Assembly: GCA_964016875.1 (NCBI GenBank)
Contig: OZ024721.1
Coordinates: 40,420,210 to 40,484,209 of the forward strand
From: Fallopia convolvulus
Lineage: Eukaryota; Streptophyta; Magnoliopsida; Caryophyllales; Polygonaceae
DNA length: 64,000 nucleotides
Direction of reading: 5' to 3'
This document shows, piece by piece, positions 35,477 to 48,521 of the stretch. Both the position numbers and the translations under genes were made by a program. A model generated the notes under the pieces. That model was not told the origin of the DNA. It worked only from the letters and a program-made list of their open reading frames with translations, and ran no database searches. Each line of letters begins with the position of its first letter. The stretch's first letter is position 1.

Positions 35477-37278
35477 ATGACGGACGACAAAGGATCGAAC
35501 AAGGAGGGTTTGGTGGTTGCCAAATCCGATCTGGAGCTAGCAACGACTAATCCGAACCATGTGCTCTATTTGCATCACTCTGACCATCCCACCTATGTCC
35601 TGACGACTCAGTTGCTCAACGACGACAATTATCACCATTGGAGAAGATCTGTTGAGATGTCTCTTATGGCTAAGAACAAGCTGATGTTCATGACGGGCGA
35701 TTATCCGTAACCAGAGGCTGGATCTCCACTCGATATGCAATGGAGAAGAGTTAATAGCATGGTAATTTCCTGGATACTACACTCTATATTATGATACTGC
35801 TTATGATACTGCTTATTATGATACTGCTTATGTTGGATCTCCACTCGCTGAGACTTTGCTATATTATGATACTGCTTATGCTGTTTGGAATGATCTGAAA
35901 ATGCGTTTTGGGCAACCAAGTAGTGCTAGAATGTACCAAGTTTAGAGAGATCTGTTTAATATCTCCTAAGGGAATTCTTCAGTGTCTACTTATTATACTC
36001 ATTTTAAGAAATATTGGGACGAGTATCTGGTGCTTGTTGAAATGCCTAAATGTGTCACTGGTGGTGTGCTGAATCCCATACCCACAGATGTTGTTGAATC
36101 AACAAGTTATGCAGTTCTTAGTAGGTCTTAATGATGTTTATACTACTGTTCGTGCTAATGTCTTGATGATCAATCCAATACCTCAGATTAGTGAGGTATA
36201 TCAAATGGTACTTCGAGAGGAAAAGCAACGCTCTCTCAGCAGTAATGCCTCACAGTCAGTTGGAGACTCATTTGCCTTCAGTGTGTTTCCGAAACCAGAG
36301 GCGATCTCTCACAATTCTAGCCAAAGCAGTGGACAGAATTTCAATCCAAAAACTGGGAGTGGCCAATCCATGAACAATCAAACAACGGGGGCTCAGTCCA
36401 GCAACAACAATAGTGACAAGTCAGGTTCACAAAAGGGCAAACCATATTATTGTTGTGAAAACTGTCAAATTGTTGGGCATTCGCTGAGTAGGTGCTTCAA
36501 AATCATTGGCTATCCCAAGGACTACAAAGGCAAGAAGTTTGTAGGCAATTCCAATGGGAAACAAGAGGGCCAAAAGGAAGAATCAAACAGGGCACCAACT
36601 TTCACACGAGAGCAATATGAAAAGCTTATGGCTCTCTTGGGAAAAGGTCAAGTTGGCATGAGCAACACCGATGACAACAGAGCTTGTATGTTGGTAGGTA
36701 AAACCTATTGTTTTTCTATTCATGGTGATGTTCATGTTTGGGTTATTGATAGTGGAGCCACACAACACATTTGCCCTCATAAAAGCCTATTTCAAAACCT
36801 TAAAGCCCTGACCAAACCAAGTTTTATTACCTTGCCAAACAATCAGAAAGCACAAATAACACACACATGTCTTGTTTGTTTAAATAATAGCATTATCCCG
36901 AAAAATGTGTTATATGTTCCTGAATTTACTTTCAATCTGTTGTATGTTCACCAGCTTATCACAGACCTGAATGCTAATCTGGTGTTTACCCCTTCTACTT
37001 GTATTCACCAGGACCTTTCAATGATCACGTCTCAGGTTCTTGGTAATCTCACAAAAGGCCTCTATCTCACCTCAAATTCCTCATCCAATTCTGATCAAAA
37101 GCAAGTTGTCTCGAGTTCCACTTCAAATTCCATCTCCTCCAACACAAACAATTTTCTATTTAGCATTGTAATAAGTCTTCAGACACTAGTTTTGTTCAAT
37201 CTTTTCCTCATTCCCTCAGTGCTGCGTCACTTGAGTTATGGCCCTTGCGTGTTGGTCACGTACCTTTTGAGCAAATGA
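35477..37278 (+). pseudogene. Copia gag and protease, interrupted
   Basis: Gag begins MTDDKGSNKEG and carries LHHSDHPTYVLTTQLLND; a stop at about 35708 ends the first part. At 35790-35880 the word TATGATACTGCTTAT is repeated four times, a local expansion. A second frame (36088-37278) has the gag C-terminal part, the zinc knuckle CCENCQIVGHSLSRC (C-x2-C-x4-H-x4-C) and the protease with VWVIDSGATQHIC, which keeps the D-S-G active site. Frameshifts at about 36090 and 37250 separate the pieces. Confidence 0.88.
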
Positions 37279-37299
37279 AACTATTCCCTTTTGCTAAAC

Positions 37300-38075
37300 A
37301 GTTTAATTTTCCAAGCATAATACTATTTGTTCTATTTGCCCCAAAGCTAGGCAACATCGATCTTCTTTTCCTCTTAGCCGAATCAAAATTGAATATCACT
37401 TCCAATTATTACACATAGATCTTTGGGGACCTTATAAAGTGCCAACTTATAATGGGAACAAGTTGTTTTTTACCATTTTTGATGACTACACTCGATCAAC
37501 TTGGACTCACCATTTAACCCACAAATACAATGCTTTCGAAATTCTCAAAAAATTCATAGTGTTTGTTGAGACACAATTTGAGAAACATGTCAAGATCATT
37601 AGAAGTGACAATGGGAGTGAATTTTGTAGACAAAATGCCAAACACTTTTATGATACAAAAGGGATTATTCATCAAACTAGTTGTGTAGATACCCCACAAC
37701 AAAATGGTGTTGTAGAAAGAAAACACAAACACCTTCTTTAGACAGCTAGATCCCTCATGTTTCAGTCCAACCTTCCTAAAAAATATTGGGGGGAGAGTAT
37801 ACTTGCAGCCACATACTTGATAAATAGATACCCTCTTTCTAGCCTTCATTCTCTTACTCCTTATGAGAAACTCTATGGGCATTCTCCTTCATATGTCCAT
37901 CTCAAACCTTTTGGTTGTCTTTGTTTTGTCTCCACAAATAAAAGGGACAGAACTAAATTTGATCCTAGGAGTTCACCTTGTGTCTTTATTGGATATCCTC
38001 ATGGAAGAAAGGGATACAAGGTTTTGGATATCAACACACTCTTCCAACTCTTCTCCCTTACCTATCATCAGTGAT
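37300..38075 (+). pseudogene. Copia integrase, interrupted
   Basis: DLWGPYKVPTYNG and FFTIFDDYTRSTW hold the first catalytic Asp region, IIRSDNGSEF the second, and TPQQNGVVERKHKH the Glu. A stop at 37741 is followed in frame by ARSLMFQSNLPKKYWG and PFGCLCFVST, the C-terminal part of integrase. The DDE triad residues are still visible; the stop and a later frameshift disable it. Confidence 0.88.
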
Positions 38076-38511
38076 GACCCCTTCTTTTATCCTAGTAACA
38101 CTGCTCTACCACAGAAAACTGTCAATTCTGACTCGGATTTCTTGTCTAATGATGACATTTATCATTTCATGCCATCTTCTCTGAATGATGTGTTAACAGT
38201 ACACCCACTAATACCGTGCCTTCATCATCAATCCCTTCTTCTTCTGAACATTCAACTCCCTCACAACCATAAAATACACCTCCACATGTATTGGAATTCC
38301 AAGGAGATCCACAAGGATTTCACATCCACCTAGCTATCTTCAAGATTACATATGTCAATTTGCTCATGCTTTTGATCAATTCCCTTTACTTGATGGTCTT
38401 GCCACCTCTCTCTTTGCTCCTACAGTTTGTACCACAAATTCCACCACCTCATCTTACAATGAACCAAAAACCTTTGCTAAAGCCTCCAATAATCCAAACT
38501 GGATACTTGCC

Positions 38512-39996
38512 ATGAATAAAGAACTAGAGGCTTTGCATACTAACAATACTTGGCTAGTTGTTGACTTGCCTCCAGGTAAAAAGGCAATTGGATGCAAGTG
38601 GGTATTTAAAATCAAATTGAAGGTCGATGGATCCTTGGAAAGATACAAGGTTAGGCTCGTGGTCAAGGGGTACACACAACATTATGGGTTAGATTTTGAA
38701 GAGACTTTCTCACTAGTGGTTCGCATGACCACAATTAGAGCCTTCATTTCTTTTGCTCTGAGTAAAAGGTGGAAGATATATCAGTTTGATGTCAACAATG
38801 CTTTCTTGCATGGTGGTTTGCCCGAGGAAGTATATATGCATATGCCCAAGGGGGTTTCTAACCCAAACAACAAGGTTTGCTTGCTCAAGAAGAGTCTCTA
38901 TGGTCTCAAACAAGCTTCAAGACAGTGGTTTCACAAGTTGGCTACCACTTTGGTCAATCTTAACTTCACTCAGTCTAAGTATGACTCTTCCATCTTTTTA
39001 CAGCAAAACAATTCCAGCACAACCATCATAGCTATCTATGTAGACGACATTTTAATGACAGGATCTGACATTACTGTCATTGAGAAGTTGAAAAGGACTC
39101 TAGACTCTATGTTCAATATAAAGGATCTAGGGGAGCTTAATTTTTTCCTTGGAATCCAAGTGCAGCACCAAGGAGACAATATTCTATTAAGCCAACAAAA
39201 ATTCGCCCAAGAGCTGGTCATTGATGCAGGGGTTACTGATTTGAGGAATAGAGTCACACCTCTTCCTATCAACTTTAAATTCAGAGATGATGATGCTGGT
39301 GATGCTCTTTCTGATCCTGCACTCTATCGAAGCTTGGTTGGAAAAGTGAATTACTTGACCAATACACGCCTAGATATATCCTTCGATGTGCAGATTTTAA
39401 GCCAGTTTCTTCAGAAGCCACACCTATCTCACATGGAGGCACTCACTCATCTTGTATGCTATGTCAAAGGGACAAGCCACTTTGGCCTACTTTTCAAACC
39501 TAGAACAGACATTCAGCTTCGAGCATTTTCAGACTCGAATTGGGCATCTTGCCCCATCACAAGACGGTCTATTACAGGGTATGTAGTGCTTCATGGTTCC
39601 AATCCGATCTCTTGGAAATCAAAGAAACAAGCCACCGTGTCAAGAAGTTCTTCCAAGGCAGAGTACCGAGCTATGTCATAAGCTGCTGCAGAATTGACTT
39701 GGTTAGTCAACTTATTCCAAGAATTTCGTGAACAAAAGCTCAAGCCTATCACCTTACATTGTGATAACAAATATGCCCTTCATATTGCTACAAACCCTAT
39801 GTTTCATGAGCGTACAAAACACCTTGAGATCGACTGTCACTTCACACGAGAAAAGGTGATAGATGGACTTCTCCGACTATCTTATCTTCCAACCTCCAAT
39901 CAACTTGCAAATGTCCTGACTAAAATCCTTCCTGCCAACCATCATACTCAATTACTGCGCAAACTGGGTATGCTCATTGATCCCACTCCAATTTGA
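38512..39996 (+). pseudogene. Copia reverse transcriptase and RNase H
   Basis: A 389-codon open frame starts at MNKELEAL and covers RT: NTWLVVDLPPGKKAIGCKWV, FDVNNAFLHG (first Asp), LYGLKQASRQW, and YVDDILMTGS with the catalytic Asp pair. RNase H follows: AFSDSNWASC, the SKKQATVSRSS block and KAEYRAMS. The frame stops at 39681 at the point where relatives read on to AAAELTWL; that continuation lies in the same frame (39694-39996) with TLHCDNKYAL. So one stop splits RNase H. The RT part is essentially intact. Confidence 0.92.
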
Positions 39997-40003
39997 GGGG
40001 GGA

Positions 40004-40249
40004 TGTTAGTTATATCAAAACGATGTGTTTTGATTATTAGAGGTCAAAGATGTAATTTCACTTTGTTTGTTTCTAAAACGTTGCGTTTTGCAACTGTCTG
40101 AATAGAGCAAGCGTTGCCCCTTGCTCAAGTCTGTATAAAAGCCTCCATGTGAAGCGAGTGCACACTGTAATTTTTTGATCTGAAAAATCTTATCAAAGCT
40201 TCTCTTTGGCCTCTCTAAAATCAATTTCCCAATTTCCTAAATTGTGATA
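40004..40249 (+). repeat. 3-prime LTR of copia element
   Basis: Same length as the left LTR, about nine substitutions by eye. Ends AATTGTGATA before TGAGC. Confidence 0.9.
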
Positions 40250-40254
40250 TGAGC

Positions 40255-41539
40255 ATATTTTCACACAAGTATCGTTTTGTTTTGTTCGGATAAAATTCGA
40301 ATTGACTAAATTCTTCCATACAATGAAAGATTTGAGCCTTGGATATTTAGTTTTTTTTATGGGCTGGGCCTCGCCCGGTTTGGCACTTTGTGCCTACGTC
40401 CGGACCGAAGATGGGTTGGAGCAACACTAGACCTCTGGACAAATGCTTAAGCGACCTATTGCCAATTACCACTAGACCAAGATGTACTTGGTGGATTTTT
40501 AGTTTAACGGTCCATTATCTTTTACTCTATCAGTTTCTTAAAACTTGTTCTTTTATCCATTTGCACATTATTTAAGAAAGCTATCAAAAATACTATTATA
40601 CCCTCATTTATTACTTTACTTTTTTTACTTTATTGAAAACCACTAAAAGCATAAGTTTTACGAAACAGAGGGAGTATATTCTATGATACAAAATATGTAA
40701 AGTAGATATATTCTATGATACAAAATAGCTAAAAAGACATATTCTATGATACAAAATATCAAGGCTAAAAGCACAAGTTTTATGAAACAGAGGGAGTATA
40801 TTTTTTCATTTGAATGGACAATCGACCATGATAAGAGCATCCACATCGATTCTATGCACCGATGCAGGAGGTTAGATTTATATTAAATAAATTAATATGG
40901 GGCATGTCCCAATGTAATTTGGTGCAAGAGATAAACCGGAAAGACAATCTCAGTGGTACGGTGCATCGCCCGTTGCTGCACGTGATAGCCATCAAAACGC
41001 ACTTTTTTGGTAGAAGTTGAGCTTGGGCACAACGATTTGCACAATTTAATCAGTAGAAAAATAAGGGAAGACTTCACTTACACCTGATGAATTGTTTAAT
41101 ATTGAAAAAAAATCATATACTAGCAATCAGAATTTATCAATAGCATTGAGCCACTGACCGAGAAAAATGAGATGTGAATACTTAAATTTAATTGGATATA
41201 TTTTATTATATTTAATTTTTTTTATCTTTCCATAGAATCCATATTTGATTATTTTTAATTTTAAATTTAAATTTTTTATCTTTCCATATTTCATTATATT
41301 TAATTTTAACGAGAAATATATGTGTAATTTTTATTTCAGAATGGGATATATATATTTGTATTTGGAGAGAAAAATTATTAGAAATGAAAAAAGTAGGATT
41401 CATTTGATTGTTGTTAATGTTGAGAACAAATGAACTTGTATTATTGAACCTATGTTTGAATGACAAAATGTTATGCTTCCTTGTGTTGACTGTTGATGCT
41501 TTATGTGCAAGAAATATGCAAGAACACCTTGTTATTGCA
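40255..41539. other. Spacer with remnants of a Stowaway-like MITE
   Basis: No gene. Two copies of ACAGAGGGAGTATAT (about 40665 and 40788) match the end of Stowaway-type MITEs, and ATTCTATGATACAAAAT is repeated three times between them. The elements are not complete. The remainder is AT-rich. Confidence 0.5.
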
Positions 41540-41765
41540 AACTGATGATTATCCATGGGCAAACAATATGAAAACTGATGCATATGTGTGTGTAAGAAAT
41601 AGAGGCATATGTGTGTGTAAACTGATTCTGAAAACTGATTGCTTTGAACACCTTGTTTTATGGTTTTGCAAACTGATTCTGAAAACTGATGCATATGGTT
41701 TTGCAAACTGATTGCTTTGAAAACTGATGCATATGTGTGTGTAACCAATCTGAAAACTGATGCAT
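41540..41765. repeat. Degenerate tandem repeat (AAACTGAT words)
   Basis: AAACTGAT followed by TCTG or GCATATG recurs about ten times with GTGTGTGTAA and GGTTTTGCA segments between. This produces open frames on both strands that look like proteins but are repeat artefacts. Confidence 0.8.
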
Positions 41766-41859
41766 AACAACATAATTGGAAAGTTTCATAACACTTAGAA
41801 AGTAGAGAGTGCATAACACTTGGGATGATGCATAATTACAACAAAAGCATGCATGTGCA

Positions 41860-42128
41860 GCCCCCGGGCATCTGGTGTAGTGGTTTAGAAGCGTCTCAGG
41901 GTGCACCACATCAGGGGTTCGAGCCTTGCCATTTGCAAATGTGAGAGTTTCACTGCTATGGTAAGATAGCTCCCCCTGTGTGCGCCGCCTCTGAGTCAGA
42001 GGTTCGCCGCTCTCTCACCCGCGATTTACCTCCTCCTCTGGGTCCAGGGCAGGGTCCGAGGAGGTGCAGGAATAGTCGGATCGCAAGATGCGGAAACCTG
42101 TATTTCAAAAAAAAAAAAAAAAAAAAAA
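41860..42128 (+). mobile_element. tRNA-derived SINE with A-tail and 13-bp target duplication
   Basis: An A-box (TGGTGTAGTGGTT) near 41872 and a B-box (GGTTCGAGCC) near 41915 mark a Pol III promoter; a 3-prime A-tail of more than 20 bases ends at 42128. It is flanked by GCATGCATGTGCA on both sides (41847-41859 and 42129-42141). The duplication is perfect, so this is one of the younger insertions in the window. Confidence 0.93.
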
Positions 42129-42354
42129 GCATGCATGTGCAATCCCATTAAGTACACTACAACCATGATAGATACTTGCTAGTCAGTAGTTACATCAAAA
42201 GTGGCAAATGGCCTCAAAGTTTGAGTGTATAGCACAAAAGTACCCAACTTTGGAACAACACTAATGCCTATATATAATGTCTTACTACTGCAGCATAGAG
42301 CTAGTTACATGAAAACATAGTAATCACTTCCACATCAAGATAGTCATATCATAC

Positions 42355-45300
42355 CACAACAAGATAGTCATCACTCTGCGTAGAGTGCTTCCTAGGTGAC
42401 CTCCTTATCATGTGAGGGATGAAATCCTTGGTTGCAACACTCTTCTTCCTTGGCTTTGAGGCAACAACTGGTGTGACAGATGCTTGAGATTGTTGAAAAG
42501 TTGGTGTGACAAATCCTTGAGATTATTGAAAAGCTAGTGTAACCTACAATAAAGCAATGACATTTAAGCACTACTATTTAGACAATGAAAAATCTACATT
42601 TAAGCTTGAGATTGAGAAACAATACCTGCACAGAGTTGCTAGCAATAGGAGTGACAGATGTTTGTGTTCCAGTGTTGACACTATCCATGACACCTCCACT
42701 CTACACATTCAAAACATTCAAATAGCATACATAGAAGGGTTCATAAAGCCGACCATAAAGAACATAAGTGGATTTACCATGTCAAAACTATATTGAGCTT
42801 GTATTTCTGGTTGTGGGGCAGGGTTGACAGTTGAGGCACCTGAGGGATTGCTTCCAACTGGATTGTTTTTCTACAAACAAATAGAAGGGTTAAATTATGA
42901 GTTCAAATAATCTAGAAGTTACAAAAAAATCTAGAAGTTACCTTTTTTCATACTTCCTCTTTTGAGCACCAATATAGACAATTTTAGGGTTTGCAGGCCT
43001 TCCTCCACGTTTGGGTTCCTTTGGTGGCTCAGGTCCTTTGGGTGGATTGCTACATTTGTTCTTGTAGTGATCAGACTTTCCACAGTTTGATCACCTTGTT
43101 TCACTCACTATCCTTATTCTTTTCTTCTTAGCTGGTAGCTCTTCTCCAGGCTCTCTTCTCCTTGCCTTCTTGGGCCTCCTCGGTTGAACAACATACTTGG
43201 GAGGGCTTGGAGCTTGTTGATTAGTCCTCTCCCATTGTTCTTCTCCAGACATTGGATTGATTATAGGGTTATAAGCCCTCATATAAGTCTCCTTAGTGAA
43301 ATAGGGATGCACATAGTCTTCCACTCTCCTTCTATCTTTCATAATGCAACACATGGCATGTGGGCAAGGTATACCAGTCAGATCACACTTATTGCAACCA
43401 CAATTCCTTCCTAGCAAGTCAACAACATAGGTCCTCCCATAGTGATCCACCTCAAACTTGTCTCCACCAGCATAAAAAGGTACACAACTCCTCAAGCACT
43501 CTTGTTTCACCAATTCTATTCTTTTCTTAGTATGTGGTGTAAGCACACCATCATACTTAATCATACCCTCACGCTTGGCTAAGAACCTTTTCATCAATTT
43601 TCTCCTAATCCACTCACACATGGACAATATAGGAAGCTCTCTTGCACGCAAGATTAAGGAGTTAAAACTCTCACGCACATTGTTTAGTAGCATATCAGAT
43701 TTGATGTGACTCTTGAACCCATGCCTAGACCATGTGTTAGGATTTGCATCAATAAGGTATTTAAAAGCAGCTTCATCTAGCTTCCTTACCTCCTCCATTG
43801 GAAGCTCAAAATCAGGGGTGTTGCATGCCTTGGCAGCAACCCATACAAGGTCCTTGAAACCCTTACATGGCCATCTTGTCTTGAAATTATTGTACATGTG
43901 TCTAACACATACCCTTGTATCAGCCTCAGGAACCACCTCATGTAATGCCTCAATGAGACCCTGACCAGTATAAGCAGTTAGTACAAATTAATGACTAGTG
44001 TACCAAATAGCATAAGCAACCAATTAATGACAATATGAATGACAGTTTGTGCTTAACACATACCTTATGCCTGTCAGATATGAAAGTGGGGTTGCTTTCA
44101 CCAATGTCTCTAACCAAAATCTCTAAAAACCAAACCCATGTCTCTTTCCTCTCTACTTCAACAACAACATATGCAATGGGGTATATGTTTTCATTCCCAT
44201 TCTTGCGCACAACAACCAACACCTGACCAGTATAGGCTCCTGTCAAATGACATCCATCTAATCCTATGATTGGTCTACAACCCAATATGAACCCTTCTTT
44301 GCAAGCTTCAAAACAAACATATAGTCTTTCAAAAAGGGGCTTCTCTGGATTGTCTAGACAAACCTTGACATAGCTAGAGCTTCCCGGGTTCCATTTCTTA
44401 ATAGTGGCTGCATAATCCCAAACCCTTCCATACTGAACACTGGCATCACCCTGTGTCAACAACATTGGCCTAAATCTAGCCTTCCAAGCTTGGTAGTATG
44501 TAATGTTAATTCTGAAATCCCTTCTCACAACATTGATGAAACCATGAAGCTTCCATTGTGGATCATCCCTATAAAACTCCAGATATCTCTCTACCAGCCA
44601 AATAGATGTGACCTTGCTATTCTCATGTTGCCAACCACATTCATGCTTCCCCACCCACTGTTTTAATTAAAAACTACCATCTCTCCCCATCTTCCTAGCA
44701 CAAGCCTTAAAACTACAATACACTTTTTTACACACACACTTCTTCCTAGAATGTTTCATAGCACATTCACACTTGAATTTACAATAAGCTGGCACTTTTG
44801 CCTTATCATTATGCAAGTAGTAGAAGTCACCACCATTTTCTATTGACCACTGCCTTAATGCTTTTCTAAATATGTCATTTGAAGCAAATATCATGCCAGG
44901 CTTTAAAACAATTTTTTTCCTAAAATCTACCAGAGGATTGAATTCAGGATACTTAGCTGAATTTTGCCCATCAAAACCACTTCCACTCCTCAATTCATCA
45001 GATTCATCTAAGGATTTCTCTTCATCCACATAAGCTTCTTCAGATTGTTGTTGTATAATCACATCATCAGCCCAAAATTGCCCCGCAACTTTATCAATAT
45101 TTTCCTCAAACAAATCATCATCCTCATCTTCACTTTGTCTGAACTCAAAATCTTCCTCATCAGATGATTCTGAACCTAAAATGCCTTCACCCTCATCACT
45201 TGAACCATCACTTGAGCCATCAGTGGTATCACCTTCATCTGCAATAGCTAGATCTGGGAATATGGCTTGATAGGTGGTTTTTGTTTGTGTAGGAATAGAG

Positions 45301-46435
45301 ACAACCCTATTTGAGAGAGGCTGCAATGTTGGCATGGGATACATGATGTTGGGCTGAAAAGATGGGTTGTTGGGCCTCAATGATGCTGGGCTGGGTTCAT
45401 TACCTTGGACTACATAAAGATGGACAAGTCTATCACTACCAACCTGATTGACTATATGCACTACATCATTATCCCCTTTGATATACCTCAATCCAAAGTG
45501 ATTGGTTTTTCCAGGTTCCAAATACCACATCTCTTTGACATCTAGTAGCCCAACTTCCTCTTTCAATAGTGTCTCTAACACAATTTTTGATGTCTGATCT
45601 GGATCTACATCTTTGTAGACATGAACCTTTGCTCTTCTATAGCTTAATTGATCAACCTTAGACATGTAAAACGTGCCCTGGTACAAAATCCTGAAACTGA
45701 TATTCATAGCTAGCTGTAAAGAAGAAGTTGCAGATGTCAATAGTCCATTTTTTACCAGAATAAATATGCCATACTTCTTACTAATGCATAGAGTCACATG
45801 GGCACAGGTACCCAACAAACAAAGAGGGGACAGAGACGAGTGGGATTGAATAAAAAGCCCTAAACTAAACCTAAACCACTAACACCACCATAAACACCAC
45901 AATAAACCCCATACTCACTAACCCTCCCTTCATCTTCTTCGCAAAAACCATAAAGCTCAGCAATGGCGAGTAAGAAATCCAAAAAAAACTGAAAACCCTA
46001 GCTATGTAATCACCTGAATCGTCGATGGAATCTGGGGTGTTCAGCTTCTGGAATTGTCGATGAAAACCCCTATCATCAATGACGATGATGAAGCTTCAAT
46101 CGCTTTCAAAATCTGCACTCTCCAGCTTTCAATCGGGCTTCAATTTCTCCACTCTCTCGTGCTTTCAATCGAGCAATCAATCGGCTTCGAGTGGGATATA
46201 AATGGAAGACGAGGCTTATGTGGCAATTGGGTTGTGATGTGGCAAGCTAAAGAAATAAACAATTCAAAATTGAGGAGCCATGTCAGCGTTTTTGGACGGA
46301 GGCTAACGGTTCTGGGTTTTGGGTGGTTGATTTTTAACGGAGGCTTTAATATTGGTGGTTTTTTATAATTATTCAAAATACGGGTAGTTAAGTGAAATAT
46401 GTCATATTATATGAGTGGTTTTCAGCCAATTTCTC
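42355..46435 (-). mobile_element. MULE (MuDR-type) transposon, minus strand
   Basis: A multi-exon MuDR-like transposase fills 42355-45818. Beyond it, 46380-46435 read on the minus strand (AATTGGCTGAAAACC and so on) resembles a MULE end. I could not find a matching left end, so the limits are approximate and it may belong to a MULE type without long inverted repeats. Confidence 0.65.
42942..45818 (-). pseudogene. MuDR-type transposase with premature stops
   Basis: The N-terminal frame starts at or before 45818 (an internal Met at 45707 is a good alternative) and has an acidic Asp/Glu/Ser linker, then the MULE N-terminal domain (KPGMIFASNDIFRKALRQW). A TAA at 44667-44669 interrupts DGSF/LKQWVGKHECGW, and the same frame then continues through the MULE core (GLDGCHLTGAYTG, WVWFLEIL, ISDRHK). 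An intron (44063-43961) with GT-AG joins DRHK to GLIEALHEV. Downstream is VCVRHMYNNFK and a SWIM zinc finger (CNKCDLTGIPCPHAMC). At 43093-43091 a TGA sits exactly where the first Cys of the CCHC knuckle should be (before SNCGKSDHYKNKC). Further small exons to about 42355 seem present but are unresolved. Usual MuDR proteins are 700-900 aa. Confidence 0.9.
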
Positions 46436-46439
46436 TAAA

Positions 46440-48521
46440 TTAATTAGCTTTAGTTGTGCTGTTCTCCCCAGCGTAAAAGAGAGGGAGATGAAAAGAAGAA
46501 AAGGAGGCTCTTGGTAATCGAGAAAGGCAAAATGAGGCAGATTCTTTGTCCTCCTTTTTAGACTACCAAACAGCCCCCACCCTCCTCCCTCCTCGGCCAC
46601 TTCCAAATCACCAAAATCAAACAATTAATTGGAAGCGCCTAAAGGGGAATTTTATGTTCGATTTTAATCATGCAATTATCATAATCAAATGCGTGTTTCA
46701 CGAAGAGTAAAGTGTATGTGTGTGAATCTTAATTTATCATCATCGTGACTATTTATCGGATATGAAAGGGTAATGATTCAATATTAATGATTCATTTGAT
46801 AAACTTGCGCGCTAGTGCGTTAGTTTAGGTTCAATATTAATGGTCATTTATTTTTATAATCCAACTAGGTCAATTGCCTGACCCATGTTGGTTTCATCCT
46901 TTGTAATTCTTTCATTTTAGAGGAATTTTTAATGCTTTCATTTTAGAGGTACGGTAAAACCTTTAGCCTTAATTACTGGTAGCTAAGGTTTCTTGGAGAT
47001 TTAATTTCTAGTGTCATTCAAAATATTAAGGTGCTAGCTTGTTAACATTGATAATGATATAATTTCTTGTAACGTTTTAGGAAATGTAATTCTATTGCAG
47101 ATTTTTAGGCTATTAACGATATAAATTCATAGATTTCAATCCGGATCTTCTACAACCCATGGTTTTTGATGAATGGATTAAAGTGGGTTACTCAATATAC
47201 CAGGACAAAGAGAGATATACTCCTCGACCTCAACCTATATGGAACAGTTATTGTGACATTTTCTAAATATCATCTGCCTTGATTATTTAGGTTAGTATAG
47301 TGTTTGTTTTGGTTTGTATTTATAAAAAAGTAATTTTTATAAATAAAAATATTTACTATTAACTTTTCTTCATGTACGTTTCCTTATGCATACATATTGG
47401 TGAACGTACAATTTTACAAGTCTAAACCATTTTTTTCCTCGAGTTTCCATGGCTCTTTTGACCATTATCGACCATGTCATCTCTTCCTAATTAATTTAAA
47501 ATTCATGAGTGAGTAATACGTAAAAATTAACCCTAGTTCCTGTCCTACCTAATTGTTTATAAAACCAAAAGAAAATGAAGTTTTGGAATAAATTCAGACA
47601 TTCAACTCTTTGGTTTCTTTCTTGGATATACTGCAGAATTCCTCTATATGGTCGACCTTTATAAGTAACGTTCCATTATATCACTAATATATGTATATTC
47701 GATGTAACGTTTTTTTTTTTTTTGAAACACATTCGATGTAACATCATGTTACATATGTGGTTGCAACTAGCTAGACGATATGGATCGTCAAATTAAAGAA
47801 ATGAAGTGAAGCATATATAATTGAGATATGATAGTAAGCCATTATAGAGTATAATTAATAGTATTAAACAATAATGAAGTCCTAAAGCAAAAGGTAAAAC
47901 GACCGTAAGGTCCCATAGATTACAAGGAAGACTGAAAACATTAGACTAGATATGGGGATGAGATCTTTTTTGACCCATCTGAATTCAGTATAGCATTTAT
48001 AGATTAATTCAAACAAGTTAAATTGATTGCATGGTTTTGAGTGTGATTTTGGCGTTTTGTAACCCTATATCATATCTGAAGTCTGAACACACTAGTACAC
48101 GTACCCATCTTCTTCTTCTTCCTCGCCCATCGCCCTTTTCACACTCGAAACTAACCAAACAATAACGTGTACCGAGTAGGACTGTAAATTGTGACCGAAT
48201 CATGCAAAAATTAATGGGGTGACGTCATAGAGTCTTGGTCGTCGGGATTAATAATTGATTTCTGCTTTCTTCACTCACATCGTACTGACCTATTCTTTCT
48301 CGTAGCCCTCCTACATTTACATAATGAGAGCAATCCTTGGCTGGCTTTGGGGATGGGGAAATTCATCATTTCATTTGTCAGCATCTTCAGTTCACTATCT
48401 CTCCATCCATCTTCACATTCATCCTTCCGTTAGGGTTAATTTATTGAGCACTTACTTAATTTCCTGCATAAAGTACAAATACACGACAAACCCTAAAGTG
48501 CTAGATTGGTCAGCTGACTCC
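46440..48521. other. Spacer without a supported gene
   Basis: AT-rich DNA with a poly-T run at about 47709-47724 and no reliable open frame. Nothing further seen. Confidence 0.4.

Larger units (their letters stand above)
35163..40249 (+). mobile_element. Near-full-length, mutated Ty1/copia element (5.09 kb)
   Basis: Two 246-bp LTRs (35163-35408 and 40004-40249) frame gag, protease, integrase, reverse transcriptase and RNase H in copia order on the plus strand. The primer-binding site TGGTATTAGAGC follows the left LTR at 35409 and the polypurine tract GAGGGGGGA precedes the right LTR. Flanks TGGGC (35158-35162) and TGAGC (40250-40254) look like a 5-bp target duplication with one change. I count nine differences between the LTRs, about 96 percent identity, so it inserted relatively recently. 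Stops and shifts in gag and integrase make it non-autonomous now. Confidence 0.92.

Noticed and set aside
41212..41909. 200-codon minus-strand frame with repeated HMHQFS-type words
   Set aside because: Product of the AAACTGAT tandem repeat; low complexity, no domain.
46054..46376. Overlapping frames of 104 and 78 codons near the MULE end
   Set aside because: No domain; lie in the non-coding terminal part of the transposon.
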